From: Gilvimarinus agarilyticus
GTDB taxonomy: Bacteria; Pseudomonadota; Gammaproteobacteria; Pseudomonadales; Cellvibrionaceae
Length of the DNA stretch: 64,000 nt
Reading direction: 5' to 3'
Assembly: GCF_000832015.1 (NCBI RefSeq)
Contig: NZ_JXCJ01000001.1
Span: 819,343 to 883,342 of the forward strand
The position numbers and the translations under genes are program-made. Positions 19,864-28,385 of this stretch are shown one piece after another (positions within the stretch are counted from its first letter, which is position 1; each line of letters opens with the position of its first letter). The notes beneath the pieces are model-generated. The model was not told the origin of the DNA. It ran no database searches and saw only the letters and a list, made by a program, of their open reading frames with translations.

Positions 19864-20808
19864 ATGAGTTCGAGCTCCCGCATCATTAAAATTGCCACCC
19901 GCAAAAGCTTGCTTGCCCTGTGGCAGGCCGAGTATGTTAAAGCCGAGTTGCTGCGTTATCACCCATCGTTAACCGTTGAACTGTTACCGATTAAAAGCCG
20001 CGGCGATAAGATTCTCGACGTTCCCCTGGCTAAAGTGGGCGGCAAAGGTTTGTTTGTTAAAGAGCTGGAGCAAGCTATGCTGGACGGCTCTGCCGATATT
20101 GCCGTGCACTCGATGAAAGACGTTCCGATGGAGTTTCCCGAGGGGCTGGGCTTACCGGTGATTTGCCCGCGCGAAGACCCGCGCGATGCGTTTGTCAGCA
20201 ACGATTACCTCGACCTGGATTCTTTGCCCGCCGGCAGTGTGGTGGGGACCTCCAGCCTGCGCCGTCAATGCCAACTGCTAGCGCAGCGGCCCGATTTAAC
20301 GGTCAAGTTTTTACGCGGCAATGTACAAACCCGGCTCGCTAAGCTAGATGCCGGCGAGTTTAACGCCATTATTCTGGCCAGCGCCGGGCTGTTGCGGCTC
20401 GAGCTGCAAGATCGTATCGCCAGCCACTTGAGCCCCGAGCAATGCCTACCCGCCGGCGGTCAGGGGGCCGTGGGCATTGAATGTCGCAGCGACGATCACG
20501 AGTTGATCGAGCTGTTGGCGCCGCTGCATGACCGGCTCACCGCCGAACGTGTCGGTGCCGAACGCGCGATGAACCGCCGCTTAGAGGGCGGGTGCCAAGT
20601 GCCGATTGGCTGCTACGCCGAGCATCGCGGTGATCAGCTGTGGCTACGTGGCCTGGTGGGTGCAGTAGATGGCAGTACCATGTTGTTTGACGAGATTACC
20701 GGCCCCGTGGCCGAGGGCGAGGCCATGGGCATTACCTTGGCGGAACGTTTATTGGCCGCCGGTGCCGATCGTATTTTAGCTGACGTGTACGGCCGCGAAA
20801 TTCAGTGA
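19864..20808 (+). CDS. hemC: Porphobilinogen deaminase (hydroxymethylbilane synthase)
   Basis: Polymerises four porphobilinogen units to hydroxymethylbilane in haem synthesis. 314 residues, normal length. It contains KSRGDKI and the Arg-rich [11 protein letters not shown] segment. Cys244 in EGGCQVPIG binds the dipyrromethane cofactor. ATG 19864 has GAGAG upstream; the open frame before it is non-coding in appearance. First gene of the hem cluster, 75 bases after algR, with its stop overlapping the hemD start. Confidence 0.97.
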   Translation: MSSSSRIIKIATRKSLLALWQAEYVKAELLRYHPSLTVELLPIKSRGDKILDVPLAKVGGKGLFVKELEQAMLDGSADIAVHSMKDVPMEFPEGLGLPVICPREDPRDAFVSNDYLDLDSLPAGSVVGTSSLRRQCQLLAQRPDLTVKFLRGNVQTRLAKLDAGEFNAIILASAGLLRLELQDRIASHLSPEQCLPAGGQGAVGIECRSDDHELIELLAPLHDRLTAERVGAERAMNRRLEGGCQVPIGCYAEHRGDQLWLRGLVGAVDGSTMLFDEITGPVAEGEAMGITLAERLLAAGADRILADVYGREIQ

Positions 20809-21626
20809 GCGAGCTCGTGAGCGCGTCTTTACGGAGTCGTTACCGCGTTATCATTACCCGGCCAGAGCCTCAGGCGAGCCAATGGCAAAAGACGTTGGCG
20901 GATCAGAGCTTGGCGAGTGTTGTGGTGCCGGTGATGGAAATCGTCGCGCTTGACGATAGCGCGGCGCGCGAGCAGGTTAAGCAGCTGATACTCAATTTTG
21001 ATCACTACCAAAAGGCCATTTTTGTCAGTCGCAACGCGGTCAGTTACGGCACCGACTGGCTCGATACCTATTGGCCCCAGCTGCCGGTGGGCATTACCTA
21101 TTTTGCTGTAGGTAGCGCCACGGCACGCCAGCTAGAGCATGCGGATATTCCAGTCAGTGCATTGGGCCGGGAGGACTCGGCCATGAACAGTGAGGCCCTG
21201 CTCGCCGATCCCGCCTTGCAGCAGGTGGCCGGAGAAAAAATAGTCATATTTCGTGGCGTGGGCGGGCGCGATGTGCTGGCGCACACTCTGCGCGAGCGCG
21301 GGGCTCAGGTAGATTATTGCGAATTATACCACCGTCGGTTACCGACTGAGGCCGAATCGTGCTTGCTGAGCGTTTTACCCGCTGGCAACGGACAGTGGGA
21401 TATACTCAGTGCGCACAGTGGCGAAAGTTTGGGTAACTTAACGCAGTTACTGCACAAGCATCCGGCTGTAGCCCGCGAAGCGTTTGCCTGCCCGTTGCTG
21501 GTGCCCGGCGAGCGGGTGGCCGCTCTGGCCCGTAAGGCGGGCTTTGATCACTTGTTAGTGGCGCAAAATGCGGGTGACAATGCCATGCTAGCCGCTTTAA
21601 ACAGCTATATTGCCCTTAGGGGTTAA
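20805..21626 (+). CDS. hemD: Uroporphyrinogen-III synthase
   Basis: Closes hydroxymethylbilane to uroporphyrinogen III with inversion of ring D. 273 residues, two-lobed Rossmann-like family with low sequence conservation. Seen here are [15 protein letters not shown] near the start, [12 protein letters not shown], the [13 protein letters not shown] segment and [14 protein letters not shown]. The start is GTG 20805, sharing four bases (GTGA) with the hemC stop; a second GTG at 20816 is possible. Coupled to hemC. Confidence 0.93.
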   Translation: MSELVSASLRSRYRVIITRPEPQASQWQKTLADQSLASVVVPVMEIVALDDSAAREQVKQLILNFDHYQKAIFVSRNAVSYGTDWLDTYWPQLPVGITYFAVGSATARQLEHADIPVSALGREDSAMNSEALLADPALQQVAGEKIVIFRGVGGRDVLAHTLRERGAQVDYCELYHRRLPTEAESCLLSVLPAGNGQWDILSAHSGESLGNLTQLLHKHPAVAREAFACPLLVPGERVAALARKAGFDHLLVAQNAGDNAMLAALNSYIALRG

Positions 21627-21732
21627 GTGTTAGCGAGGCCGCCTCGGTCAAATACCGGTGGTCGTCGCGCAGTACCTATTGCTACTACACAACCGCATGT
21701 GCGGTGGGCGCGAGTTATTTCAGGAGAAATTC

Positions 21733-22989
21733 ATGGCGCAAGATCATTCCAGCGACAACAGTAAGCTACCCGTAGTGGGAGCTGATGAAACCGCCGCCGA
21801 GGCATCCGCGACGGATAAGCCCAGTGCAAAAGGCAGTGACAACAAGGAGGATAAAAGCAAAACACCTGACTCCGATACCCATAAAAAAACGCCCCCTCCT
21901 AAAGCCCACACCAAAGCTGTGGCGGCTAAAAAGCCACGCCGCTCGGCACTGGCGGTATTTTGCCTGCTCTTAATCGTACTGCTGGCCGGGGCCACCGCTT
22001 GGTTTGGCTGGCAAATGTGGCAACAGCTCACCCAGCTAGAGCGCGAGGTCGCTACCGGCAATGCGCCCGTGACCCAGCCCAAACCCTTTGATGCATCGGC
22101 CATCGAAAATGATATTAGTAATCTTAAGCGCCAATTGGGACAGCAAGGCCAAGTGTTGCAAACGCTGCAGGCCGAGGGTGATGATTCGTCACAGCTGAAC
22201 AATTTGGCCCGCCAACAGGCTGCCATGGAGCGCCGCCTAGAGGCGCTGAGCGACACATCGCGAGACGACTGGAAGCTAGCCGAGGCCGCCTTCTTATTAC
22301 GCTTGGCGAGCCAGCGTATGTTGATCGAGCACAACAGCTCCGAGGCGATCGCCTTAACGCAGGCCGCCGATACCATTTTGCGTGACCAGCAAGACCCAGA
22401 TTTATTTGGCGTGCGTCAAACCTTGGCGCGCGAGCTAACAGCGCTAAAAATGGTAGAGCCAATTGATCGTGAAGGTTTGTACTCGCGGCTGCAGGCGCTG
22501 ATTGAGCAAATTGGAAATTTAGATGAACTGGAGAGTTTTCAGCGCTCCTCAATCGGCCCCGACAGCTCTGTGGCCGCAGGCACAAGCGCCGATAGTGTTT
22601 GGCAAAAAATAAAAGCGAGTTTTAACCGCGCTTTTACCGCGCTTGGCAGTTATATCCGGGTACGCGATCGCGAGCAAAAAGTTACGCCGCTGTTGCCGCC
22701 TGAACAGCGATACTTTTTAACGCAAAACTTGCGCTTAATGCTAGAGCAGGCGCAACTGGCTTTACTGCGTGAACAGCCTCAGGTATACGAGCAAAGCTTA
22801 GATAAAGCGCAGCAATGGATCGCCGAGTATTTTGAGCAGAATAATCGCTCCAATATTATGCTGACGGAATTGGCTGAGTTAGAAGAAGAGCCCATTATTG
22901 TCGAGCTGCCGGACATTAATGATGCCTTGGGTCAGTTGCAGGCCTATATCGATAAGCTGCATAAAATTGAGGCGGGTGGCACGCCATGA
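21733..22989 (+). CDS. hemX: HemX-like membrane-anchored protein of the hem operon
   Basis: A 418-residue HemX-family protein, often mislabelled uroporphyrin-III C-methyltransferase although no methyltransferase domain is present. The N-terminal 75 residues are Lys/Asp/Ser-rich and disordered, followed by one membrane helix (about 75-96, ALAVFCLLLIVLLAGATAWF), a coiled coil (about 105-185) and a helical periplasmic domain. ATG 21733 was chosen for its strong AGGAG at seven bases; the frame upstream is not conserved-looking. It overlaps hemY by four bases (ATGA). The role is probably a scaffold or accessory factor in haem synthesis; the exact function is not established. Confidence 0.9.
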   Translation: MAQDHSSDNSKLPVVGADETAAEASATDKPSAKGSDNKEDKSKTPDSDTHKKTPPPKAHTKAVAAKKPRRSALAVFCLLLIVLLAGATAWFGWQMWQQLTQLEREVATGNAPVTQPKPFDASAIENDISNLKRQLGQQGQVLQTLQAEGDDSSQLNNLARQQAAMERRLEALSDTSRDDWKLAEAAFLLRLASQRMLIEHNSSEAIALTQAADTILRDQQDPDLFGVRQTLARELTALKMVEPIDREGLYSRLQALIEQIGNLDELESFQRSSIGPDSSVAAGTSADSVWQKIKASFNRAFTALGSYIRVRDREQKVTPLLPPEQRYFLTQNLRLMLEQAQLALLREQPQVYEQSLDKAQQWIAEYFEQNNRSNIMLTELAELEEEPIIVELPDINDALGQLQAYIDKLHKIEAGGTP

Positions 22990-24281
22990 AACGACGTTTA
23001 ATCATATTGTTGCTGGTAATGGTCGCCGGCGCATTATTGTTTCAAATGATGCGTCACGATGGCGGTTATGTGTTAATTGCCTTTGGCCATAAAACCATAG
23101 AGATGAGCGCCTGGACCGGTTTGGTTATTTTGGCGCTGTGCTTTTTAGTGTTTTGGCTATTGTTGCGCGTGATTAATGTGGGGCGCAACGCAGGCAAGCT
23201 GCTTACCCGCGAGCGCAAATACTCGTCCCGGGCGCAATCTAAAACTATGGCGGCTTTAGTCGATTTTATCGAGGGCGATTGGTCGGCAGCACAAAAAAAA
23301 TTAGTGCGTAGTGCCGGTAAGTCCGTTAGCCCGCAAGTTAATTATCTGGCCGCCGCACGCTGCGCTTATGAGCTAAAAGATTTTTCCGGCGCACTGGATT
23401 TACTGCATAAAGCCGAGCGTTCGCGTGGCAGTAGTGAGTTAGCTGTCGCGTTAACACAGGCGCGTATGCAGCTGGGAAGCCAGCGTTACGAGCAGTGCCT
23501 GGCTACCTTGAACCGTATTAAGCGCACCGCTCCAGAGCATCCGGTGGTATTAGATTTATTGGCGGATGTTTATTTTGCCCTGGATGAAATTGACGCGCTC
23601 GAGCAGCTGCTACCAAGCTTGCGGCAATTAAAAATTCGCCCCCCTGAGGCCTTGCGTGAGATAGAAATTGCCGTGTTTGAACGCCAGCTGGCACTGAGTA
23701 CCCGGCCGGCCCGACAAATCAGCACGGGTGCCGAAGCGAGCAAGGCCGAGCTGGATGCGGTGTGGCAGCGCCTTGCTAAAAGTTTACAAAAAGAGCCCGC
23801 GCTTATTGGTGTTTATGCGGTGGAGTTGCATCGTTTGGGCTTCGATCTAGAGGCCGAGCCGCGTTTGGTCAGCGCCTTAAAGGGCGAGTGGCGTAGCGAG
23901 TGGGTGGCTCTATATGGTGAATTGACCGGTGCCAATATCACCGCGCAATTAAAAACGGCCCATAGTTGGCTTAAAACCCACGACGCCGATGCAGTACTGC
24001 TGTGTACGTTAGGAAAATTGAGCTTACGCAATAATTTGTGGGGGCAGGCGCGTGACTATTTTAAAGCGAGTCTCGATATCGCACCGTCAGCTGAGGTGTA
24101 TGAATTACAGGCTCGCCTGCTGTTGCAACTGGGCGAGGTCGATGCCGGCAATGCCCTGTACCGCGAGGGGCTGGAGTTTAGTGCTGAGCGTGGCGCCGTC
24201 AATAAACTACCCAGCGGTTCAAAGCCGCAGTTGACTAAGCACCACTCGGACTTTGCCAGCAAGGGGCTCGATAAGCTGTGA
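22986..24281 (+). CDS. hemY: HemY-like membrane protein with TPR repeats
   Basis: A 431-residue proteobacterial HemY-family protein (HemY_N plus tetratricopeptide-like repeats), unrelated to the HemY protoporphyrinogen oxidase of Bacillus. Two membrane helices lie at about 5-21 and 40-60. Helical repeats follow through about 100-410 (KLVRSAGKSVSPQVNYLAAARCAYEL and similar). It is always found downstream of hemX in this arrangement, which suggests a haem-synthesis accessory complex at the inner membrane. ATGA overlap with hemX, and GTGA overlap with the next gene. Confidence 0.92.
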   Translation: MKRRLIILLLVMVAGALLFQMMRHDGGYVLIAFGHKTIEMSAWTGLVILALCFLVFWLLLRVINVGRNAGKLLTRERKYSSRAQSKTMAALVDFIEGDWSAAQKKLVRSAGKSVSPQVNYLAAARCAYELKDFSGALDLLHKAERSRGSSELAVALTQARMQLGSQRYEQCLATLNRIKRTAPEHPVVLDLLADVYFALDEIDALEQLLPSLRQLKIRPPEALREIEIAVFERQLALSTRPARQISTGAEASKAELDAVWQRLAKSLQKEPALIGVYAVELHRLGFDLEAEPRLVSALKGEWRSEWVALYGELTGANITAQLKTAHSWLKTHDADAVLLCTLGKLSLRNNLWGQARDYFKASLDIAPSAEVYELQARLLLQLGEVDAGNALYREGLEFSAERGAVNKLPSGSKPQLTKHHSDFASKGLDKL

Positions 24282-24631
24282 GTATGGAAGAGCCGGGCGC
24301 AGGCGCCCCTCAGCCGTGCAATATCACGGCGGACATCCCCGAGCAGTTGCCTCAGGAGTTGACGCAAACTCTGTGTCATTCGACAGCCGTGCGCATCGAA
24401 CGAATTGTGTCGCAAGGTCACGCCAGTGCGGTGGACGCTTGGTACGAACAAGATGAGCACGAATGGGTACTACTGTTAAGCGGTGGCGCGGTTTTACAGT
24501 GGGGCGATGGCTCAGAGCAGCCACTAGCGCCCGGTGATTATGTGTTGATCCCCGCCGGTACCCGCCACCGGGTTGCGGGGACATTGGCCAGTGAACCCTC
24601 GATTTGGCTGGCTGTATTTTTTAATCAGTAA
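24278..24631 (+). CDS. Small cupin-domain protein coupled to hemY
   Basis: A 117-residue single-domain cupin. Motif 1 is approximated by HEWVLLLSGGAVLQWGDG (59-76) and motif 2 by PLAPGDYVLIPAGTRHRV (81-98). One histidine in each motif region could bind a metal. The GTG 24278 start overlaps the hemY stop by four bases; ATG 24284 in the same frame is an alternative. The tight coupling places it in the hem transcript. The substrate is unknown. It ends three bases before the converging CPBP gene. Confidence 0.78.
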   Translation: MSMEEPGAGAPQPCNITADIPEQLPQELTQTLCHSTAVRIERIVSQGHASAVDAWYEQDEHEWVLLLSGGAVLQWGDGSEQPLAPGDYVLIPAGTRHRVAGTLASEPSIWLAVFFNQ

Positions 24632-24634
24632 GCG

Positions 24635-25222
24635 TTAGAGTTTAAGGACTGAGGCACGTGGCAATCCCAGCCACTGGGGGGCGTGCACCAATACCCACAG
24701 TGCGATTAAATCGTAGACGCCGTGCCAGACAATCACAAACAGGATACTATTGCTTAGGTAATACCCCGCCCCCAGTAATAATCCCATCAGCAGCGTTATA
24801 CAAAAATAAAACCACGATAAAAAATGCAGCAGTGCAAAAATCAGTGAGGAAAGCCCCAGCCCAAGCCAGATATTGCTGTGGCCACTAATAAGGTTTTGCA
24901 AAAAAGCCCGAAACAGCAGCTCTTCGCCAATGCCAGCTAGCGCCGATATCACCACCATTTGCCATAAGGTTAGACGCGTAAATAATGGTCGTACCCGTTG
25001 CAGTGTCGCGAAGGTGTGACGTTGCATAAGGTTGCTGTAACGGTTGACGCCTGCGAGTAAAGTGTAGCTAAGTAGTGCTGCCATTAGGCCCCAGAGCCAG
25101 GCGAGAGATCCCATCTTGCCAAACTCAGAAGCGCCTTGTGGCAAAACCTGCAACAGTATTGCCGCGACACCCGCGATGCCGGCTTGAAATCCTGCCATGG
25201 TATAAAAAGAGGGGCGACTCAT
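24635..25222 (-). CDS. CPBP-family intramembrane metalloprotease-like protein
   Basis: A 195-residue integral membrane protein of the CPBP (Abi/CAAX-protease-like) family. The diagnostic motifs are all present: EExxxR as Glu100-Glu101...Arg105 (GEELLFRAF), FxxxH with His133 (FALLHF), and HxxxD with His167 (HGVYD). Five to six membrane helices are predicted by eye. The motifs suggest an active glutamyl-type intramembrane protease; family members have diverse or unknown substrates. It stands alone on the - strand, converging on the hem cluster. Confidence 0.87.
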   Translation of the reverse strand: MSRPSFYTMAGFQAGIAGVAAILLQVLPQGASEFGKMGSLAWLWGLMAALLSYTLLAGVNRYSNLMQRHTFATLQRVRPLFTRLTLWQMVVISALAGIGEELLFRAFLQNLISGHSNIWLGLGLSSLIFALLHFLSWFYFCITLLMGLLLGAGYYLSNSILFVIVWHGVYDLIALWVLVHAPQWLGLPRASVLKL

Positions 25223-25955
25223 GGGGCGGTGTCCTGGGTGAGAGTGTTGTACAAACGGCGATCAGCTAACACTTTTGGCTTTAACAGCGCGTTATTCTAG
25301 CCTACATGGTAACGCCTTTTTAGGTGGGGACTCGATTGGCTGCGACAGAGATAAGTATGCAGAGCCCGCGGGCAGTTCAAGCCTGGGTGGTCGAGCGACT
25401 TTTAATCAGTCCGCCCCCTTCGCCATGGCAGCCGACAATTCATACAGTCGATTTCCGGTTTAACGCTCAGCGATCGGGAATAGTCCACCGCAGTAAATCG
25501 GCTTATCCAGTACTGAATTACCTACATTATTGGGGGTTGTTTGGCCGCAGGTAAGCAAATATTTTTTAATAACACCTGAAAGTTTTGAGTTTATCTCCTG
25601 CCTGTTGTGGTATCGATAACAAGGCTTTTGTTAAAAGCCATTGTCGTTTCAATTTCTTTTCGCGTATTTTAGTGCGCCATATTACGGCCCTGAAGTGTAT
25701 AAGTGTGATTTGGATCTCTGACTGAGGAAGGCAGTAGCGGGATGATGGTGTTCGAAATGAAAACGGTTTCATCAATGAATTCCGCTTTGGTTTCGATAAT
25801 GGAAGGCATAAGCGGCATAGACTGATTGGGTCGTTGCACTTGCGAATAATAAAGTTGCTTTCTTATTCACAAAGATTGTCGCCCAGTGGATACGCCCATT
25901 CACGGCGGATTTGCTTTCCAATAACGTTAATAACGATCTCTCATTGGAGGAGACC
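25223..25955. other. 733-base region upstream of the mannanase gene
   Basis: Divergent intergenic region between the CPBP gene and the GH26 gene. Short frames exist but none has a good start with recognisable content. The right half is AT-rich and holds a LacI-type operator candidate (25758-25771) and a small GGCTTTT/AAAAGCC hairpin (25623-25639). The mannanase ribosome binding site GGAGGAGA lies at 25946-25953. The left half shows nothing identifiable; it could be degraded former coding sequence. Confidence 0.55.
25758..25771. promoter_or_regulatory. LacI-family-type operator candidate
   Basis: TGAAAACGGTTTCA has perfect TGAAA/TTTCA arms around a central CG, the arrangement typical of LacI/GalR-family sites. 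It is 185 bases upstream of the mannanase ATG. No LacI-type regulator gene is in the window, so the pairing is inferred. Confidence 0.5.
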
Positions 25956-27752
25956 ATGATAAATACCCTGATAAGACCCTGCTGCAAAGCAGCGTTAGCG
26001 GCAACGCTGGTGCTGAGTGGCGCTATAGCAAACGCGAGTACGGTGAGTGGTAATAACAATACCGCGGCTACTCTGACGATTCAAAACGATTGGGGCGGCG
26101 GTTATTGTGCCTCGGTGTTAATCAACAACGCTGGCAGTGAAGCGGTTAGCTCGTGGCAGTTAACGCTGAATACTAATGAATCTGATATTGGTAATTTATG
26201 GAACGGTAATCTAACGGGTAACACCGTTACAGCGATGTCTTACAACAGTCAGATCGCGGCGGGCGCAAGTGCCTCTTTTGGTTATTGTGCTACGGCAAAT
26301 GGCGATAACTACTTGCCTGAACTTACCAGTTTGAATGTGACCGGCGGGAGTGCCAGTAGCTCAAGTTCCGTTATCAGCTCGTCAAGTTCTAGTAGTTCGT
26401 CAGTGTCTTCTGAGTCGTCCAGTAGTAGTTCGTCGTCGGAGAGTTCTGCATCCAGTTCGTCATCTTCGAGTACGGGGGCGATTATTCCCAATGCAGCCAG
26501 TAATGGTTGGCCTTATTGTCGCAGTGCTGATTCCGACCCGGACGGTGACGGCTGGGGCTGGGAAAATAATTACTCGTGCATCGTGTTTGAGTCGGCCGCG
26601 GATCCGGGCGCAGGTGATTTCCCCTATTGTCAGATCGGTGAGGCGCAAACTCCTTTGTGCGACAGCGACAATGGCAGTTGGGGGCTGGCTGAAGGCGAGG
26701 CGTGTTTATCCCGAAGTATGTGCCCTGGCATGAGTGAGAACCTTCAGGGAGCGATGCGTGATGAGCCGGTAAACCCGAATGCCGATATGACTACACGTAC
26801 GGTGTATACGTATCTACAGTCGATTTGGGGCAACCATATGCTGTCGGGGCAAATGGATCAGACCTGGCAAGATGCGATCGACCAGTTTGCCCGTGTGCAA
26901 AACGACACTGGCCGTGCTCCTGCCATGATGGGCTATGACTTTATGAATTACGGTTTATATTGGAATGGTATCTCCGGATTAACACAAACAGAAGAGGCTA
27001 TCGAGCACTGGAACCTAGGTGGCTTGGTGAGTTTTACCTGGCACTGGCGCGACCCGAATGCCGCCGACGGTGTAATTGGTGAGTTTTATACCGAGGACAC
27101 CGACTTCACCATTCCGGTTGCCAATGGAGAGCTGGATACCAGCAGTACCAGCTTTGCCAATATCGAAGCGGACGTGGCCATGATTGCCGCCGAGCTGCAA
27201 GCGTTAGAAGACGCCGGCGTCTCGGTGTTGTGGCGACCCTTGCACGAGGCTTCTGGCGGTTGGTTTTGGTGGGGGCGTACCGACCGCAGCGACGGTGTTC
27301 CGCCGGCTTATGCGCAAGTACTTATGTGGCGCTATTTATACGATCGTCTGACGAACCATTACGGTTTAGATAATTTGCTGTGGGTGTGGAACGGCCAGCA
27401 CGGCGCTTGGTATCCGGGTGATCAATATGTCGATATTGTCAGCGTCGATATTTACGACGGTAGTCAGAACTACGAGTCGCAAGTAGAGGCTTACCAGCTA
27501 ACCAAAAATTATCCGCATGAGGCTAAGATGGTTGCGCTAAGTGAAAACAGCAATATTCCCGATCCGGATGCAATGGCCGCCGATAACGCCTGGTGGTTAT
27601 TCTTTATGGTCTGGAACGACAGCGATACGGCTGAGGGCGTGAGCAGCTCATCTAATTTTTGGACGGGCGAATACTTTAATACCAATGCCCATAAAAGCCA
27701 TGTTTACAATCACGAGCTGGTGATTACATTGGATGAGTTGCCTGAGTTTTAA
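25956..27752 (+). CDS. Modular secreted GH26 beta-mannanase with CBM2-like and CBM10-like modules
   Basis: A 598-residue extracellular enzyme that cleaves beta-1,4-mannan. Order: signal peptide (1-28), CBM2-like cellulose-binding module (about 29-128, DWGGGYCASVLINNAG, cysteines 51 and 111), a serine-rich linker (about 131-173), a CBM10-like module (about 184-225, NGWPYC...DGDGWGWENNYSC) with a second Cys-rich stretch to about 257, and the GH26 catalytic domain (about 280-598). Acid/base Glu431 is in RPLHEASGGWFWWG and nucleophile Glu530 in ALSENS. ATG 25956 has a near-perfect GGAGGAGA site; the longer frame lacks one. The architecture is typical of Cellvibrio-type mannanases. It is monocistronic with its own terminator. 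Confidence 0.93.
   Translation: MINTLIRPCCKAALAATLVLSGAIANASTVSGNNNTAATLTIQNDWGGGYCASVLINNAGSEAVSSWQLTLNTNESDIGNLWNGNLTGNTVTAMSYNSQIAAGASASFGYCATANGDNYLPELTSLNVTGGSASSSSSVISSSSSSSSSVSSESSSSSSSSESSASSSSSSSTGAIIPNAASNGWPYCRSADSDPDGDGWGWENNYSCIVFESAADPGAGDFPYCQIGEAQTPLCDSDNGSWGLAEGEACLSRSMCPGMSENLQGAMRDEPVNPNADMTTRTVYTYLQSIWGNHMLSGQMDQTWQDAIDQFARVQNDTGRAPAMMGYDFMNYGLYWNGISGLTQTEEAIEHWNLGGLVSFTWHWRDPNAADGVIGEFYTEDTDFTIPVANGELDTSSTSFANIEADVAMIAAELQALEDAGVSVLWRPLHEASGGWFWWGRTDRSDGVPPAYAQVLMWRYLYDRLTNHYGLDNLLWVWNGQHGAWYPGDQYVDIVSVDIYDGSQNYESQVEAYQLTKNYPHEAKMVALSENSNIPDPDAMAADNAWWLFFMVWNDSDTAEGVSSSSNFWTGEYFNTNAHKSHVYNHELVITLDELPEF
26345..26475 (+). repeat. Polyserine-encoding linker repeat
   Basis: A stretch of mostly AGT, AGC, TCA, TCG and TCT codons inside the mannanase gene, encoding about 43 residues dominated by serine. 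Codon choice is mixed, which suggests selection for serine rather than simple slippage. Polyserine linkers join modules in Cellvibrionaceae carbohydrases. Confidence 0.85.
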
Positions 27753-27774
27753 TCTCGGTCAACTATATTACAAG

Positions 27775-27799
27775 AAGCCCGCCCAGTGCGGGCTTTTTT
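27775..27799 (+). terminator. Intrinsic terminator after the mannanase gene
   Basis: AAGCCCGC (27775-27782) pairs with GCGGGCTT (27788-27795) around CCAGT, followed by T-rich sequence. Confidence 0.92.
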
Positions 27800-27831
27800 A
27801 TGGGTGTTTTTTACGATACGAGGGTGATGAT

Positions 27832-28260
27832 TTAATCGTTAGAAAATAAAGCAAATACCTCCTCCCCGGTCATATTGTGAGTCTGGTTTGCAAAAGCGTA
27901 GTACTCGGGCTTTTCATCGATAAATACCTGATGATCAAATACAAGGCTGTCGAGATACTCAAAAATACCCGCCGCTACCAAATGTAGATTGTTGGGTTTT
28001 AAACGATAAAACAAATGGCTGCCGCAGCGTTTGCAAAAGGCGCGCTCAGCCCATTCGGATGAGTCAAACCGGCTTAGATTATCTTCCCCTTTAATGGTGA
28101 GCGATTCGCCGCAATCGAGGACCATCAGTGGCCCGCCGGACCATTTACGGCACATGCTGCAGTGGCAGGCGCCCACGCTGGTTTTAAGCGCGTTGGCGTG
28201 AATGGTTACCGCGCCGCATAGACAGCTGCCGGTCGCTTCGGTGGTATTAGGTGTTTCCAT
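27832..28260 (-). CDS. GFA/CENP-V-domain zinc protein
   Basis: A 142-residue protein with the glutathione-dependent formaldehyde-activating (GFA/CENP-V) fold. Zinc-ligand cysteines are visible as CLCG (13, 15), CHCSMC (32, 34, 37) and FCKRC (76, 79). ATG 28260 was chosen for the GGGAG site upstream; the frame extends 36 codons further without a good start. The family name reflects one member, and most relatives have no proven substrate. Its neighbours do not clarify the function. Confidence 0.83.
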   Translation of the reverse strand: METPNTTEATGSCLCGAVTIHANALKTSVGACHCSMCRKWSGGPLMVLDCGESLTIKGEDNLSRFDSSEWAERAFCKRCGSHLFYRLKPNNLHLVAAGIFEYLDSLVFDHQVFIDEKPEYYAFANQTHNMTGEEVFALFSND

Positions 28261-28385
28261 TGCTGACTCCCGTGACGTTAATGACGGGATTAAATATAGC
28301 AGTAAATATCGAGGTGCGAGGCGAGGCGTATGGGTTTGGGAGGGAAGCAGAGGCAGGTGAATGAACACCTGCCTCTGAAGACCCG

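Noticed and set aside
21744..22585. Long - strand open frames opposite hemX (210 and 153 codons).
   Set aside because: They mirror a well-supported gene on the other strand, have no ribosome binding site and show Ser/Arg/Ala-rich translation typical of antisense frames.
25566..25775. A 69-codon - strand frame in the region upstream of the mannanase gene.
   Set aside because: No usable ribosome binding site, no recognisable domain, and it overlaps the LacI-type operator.
3651..25929. The 8-bp palindrome TAACGTTA before the lipoprotein gene (3651-3658) and before the mannanase gene (25922-25929) as a shared operator.
   Set aside because: The same 8-mer also occurs inside the DUF4426 coding sequence near 46094, and the flanks differ, so it carries little information.
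26345..26475. Short repeated AGT/TCG units as a CRISPR or microsatellite locus.
   Set aside because: They lie in frame in the mannanase gene and encode a polyserine linker; there are no spacers and the codons vary.
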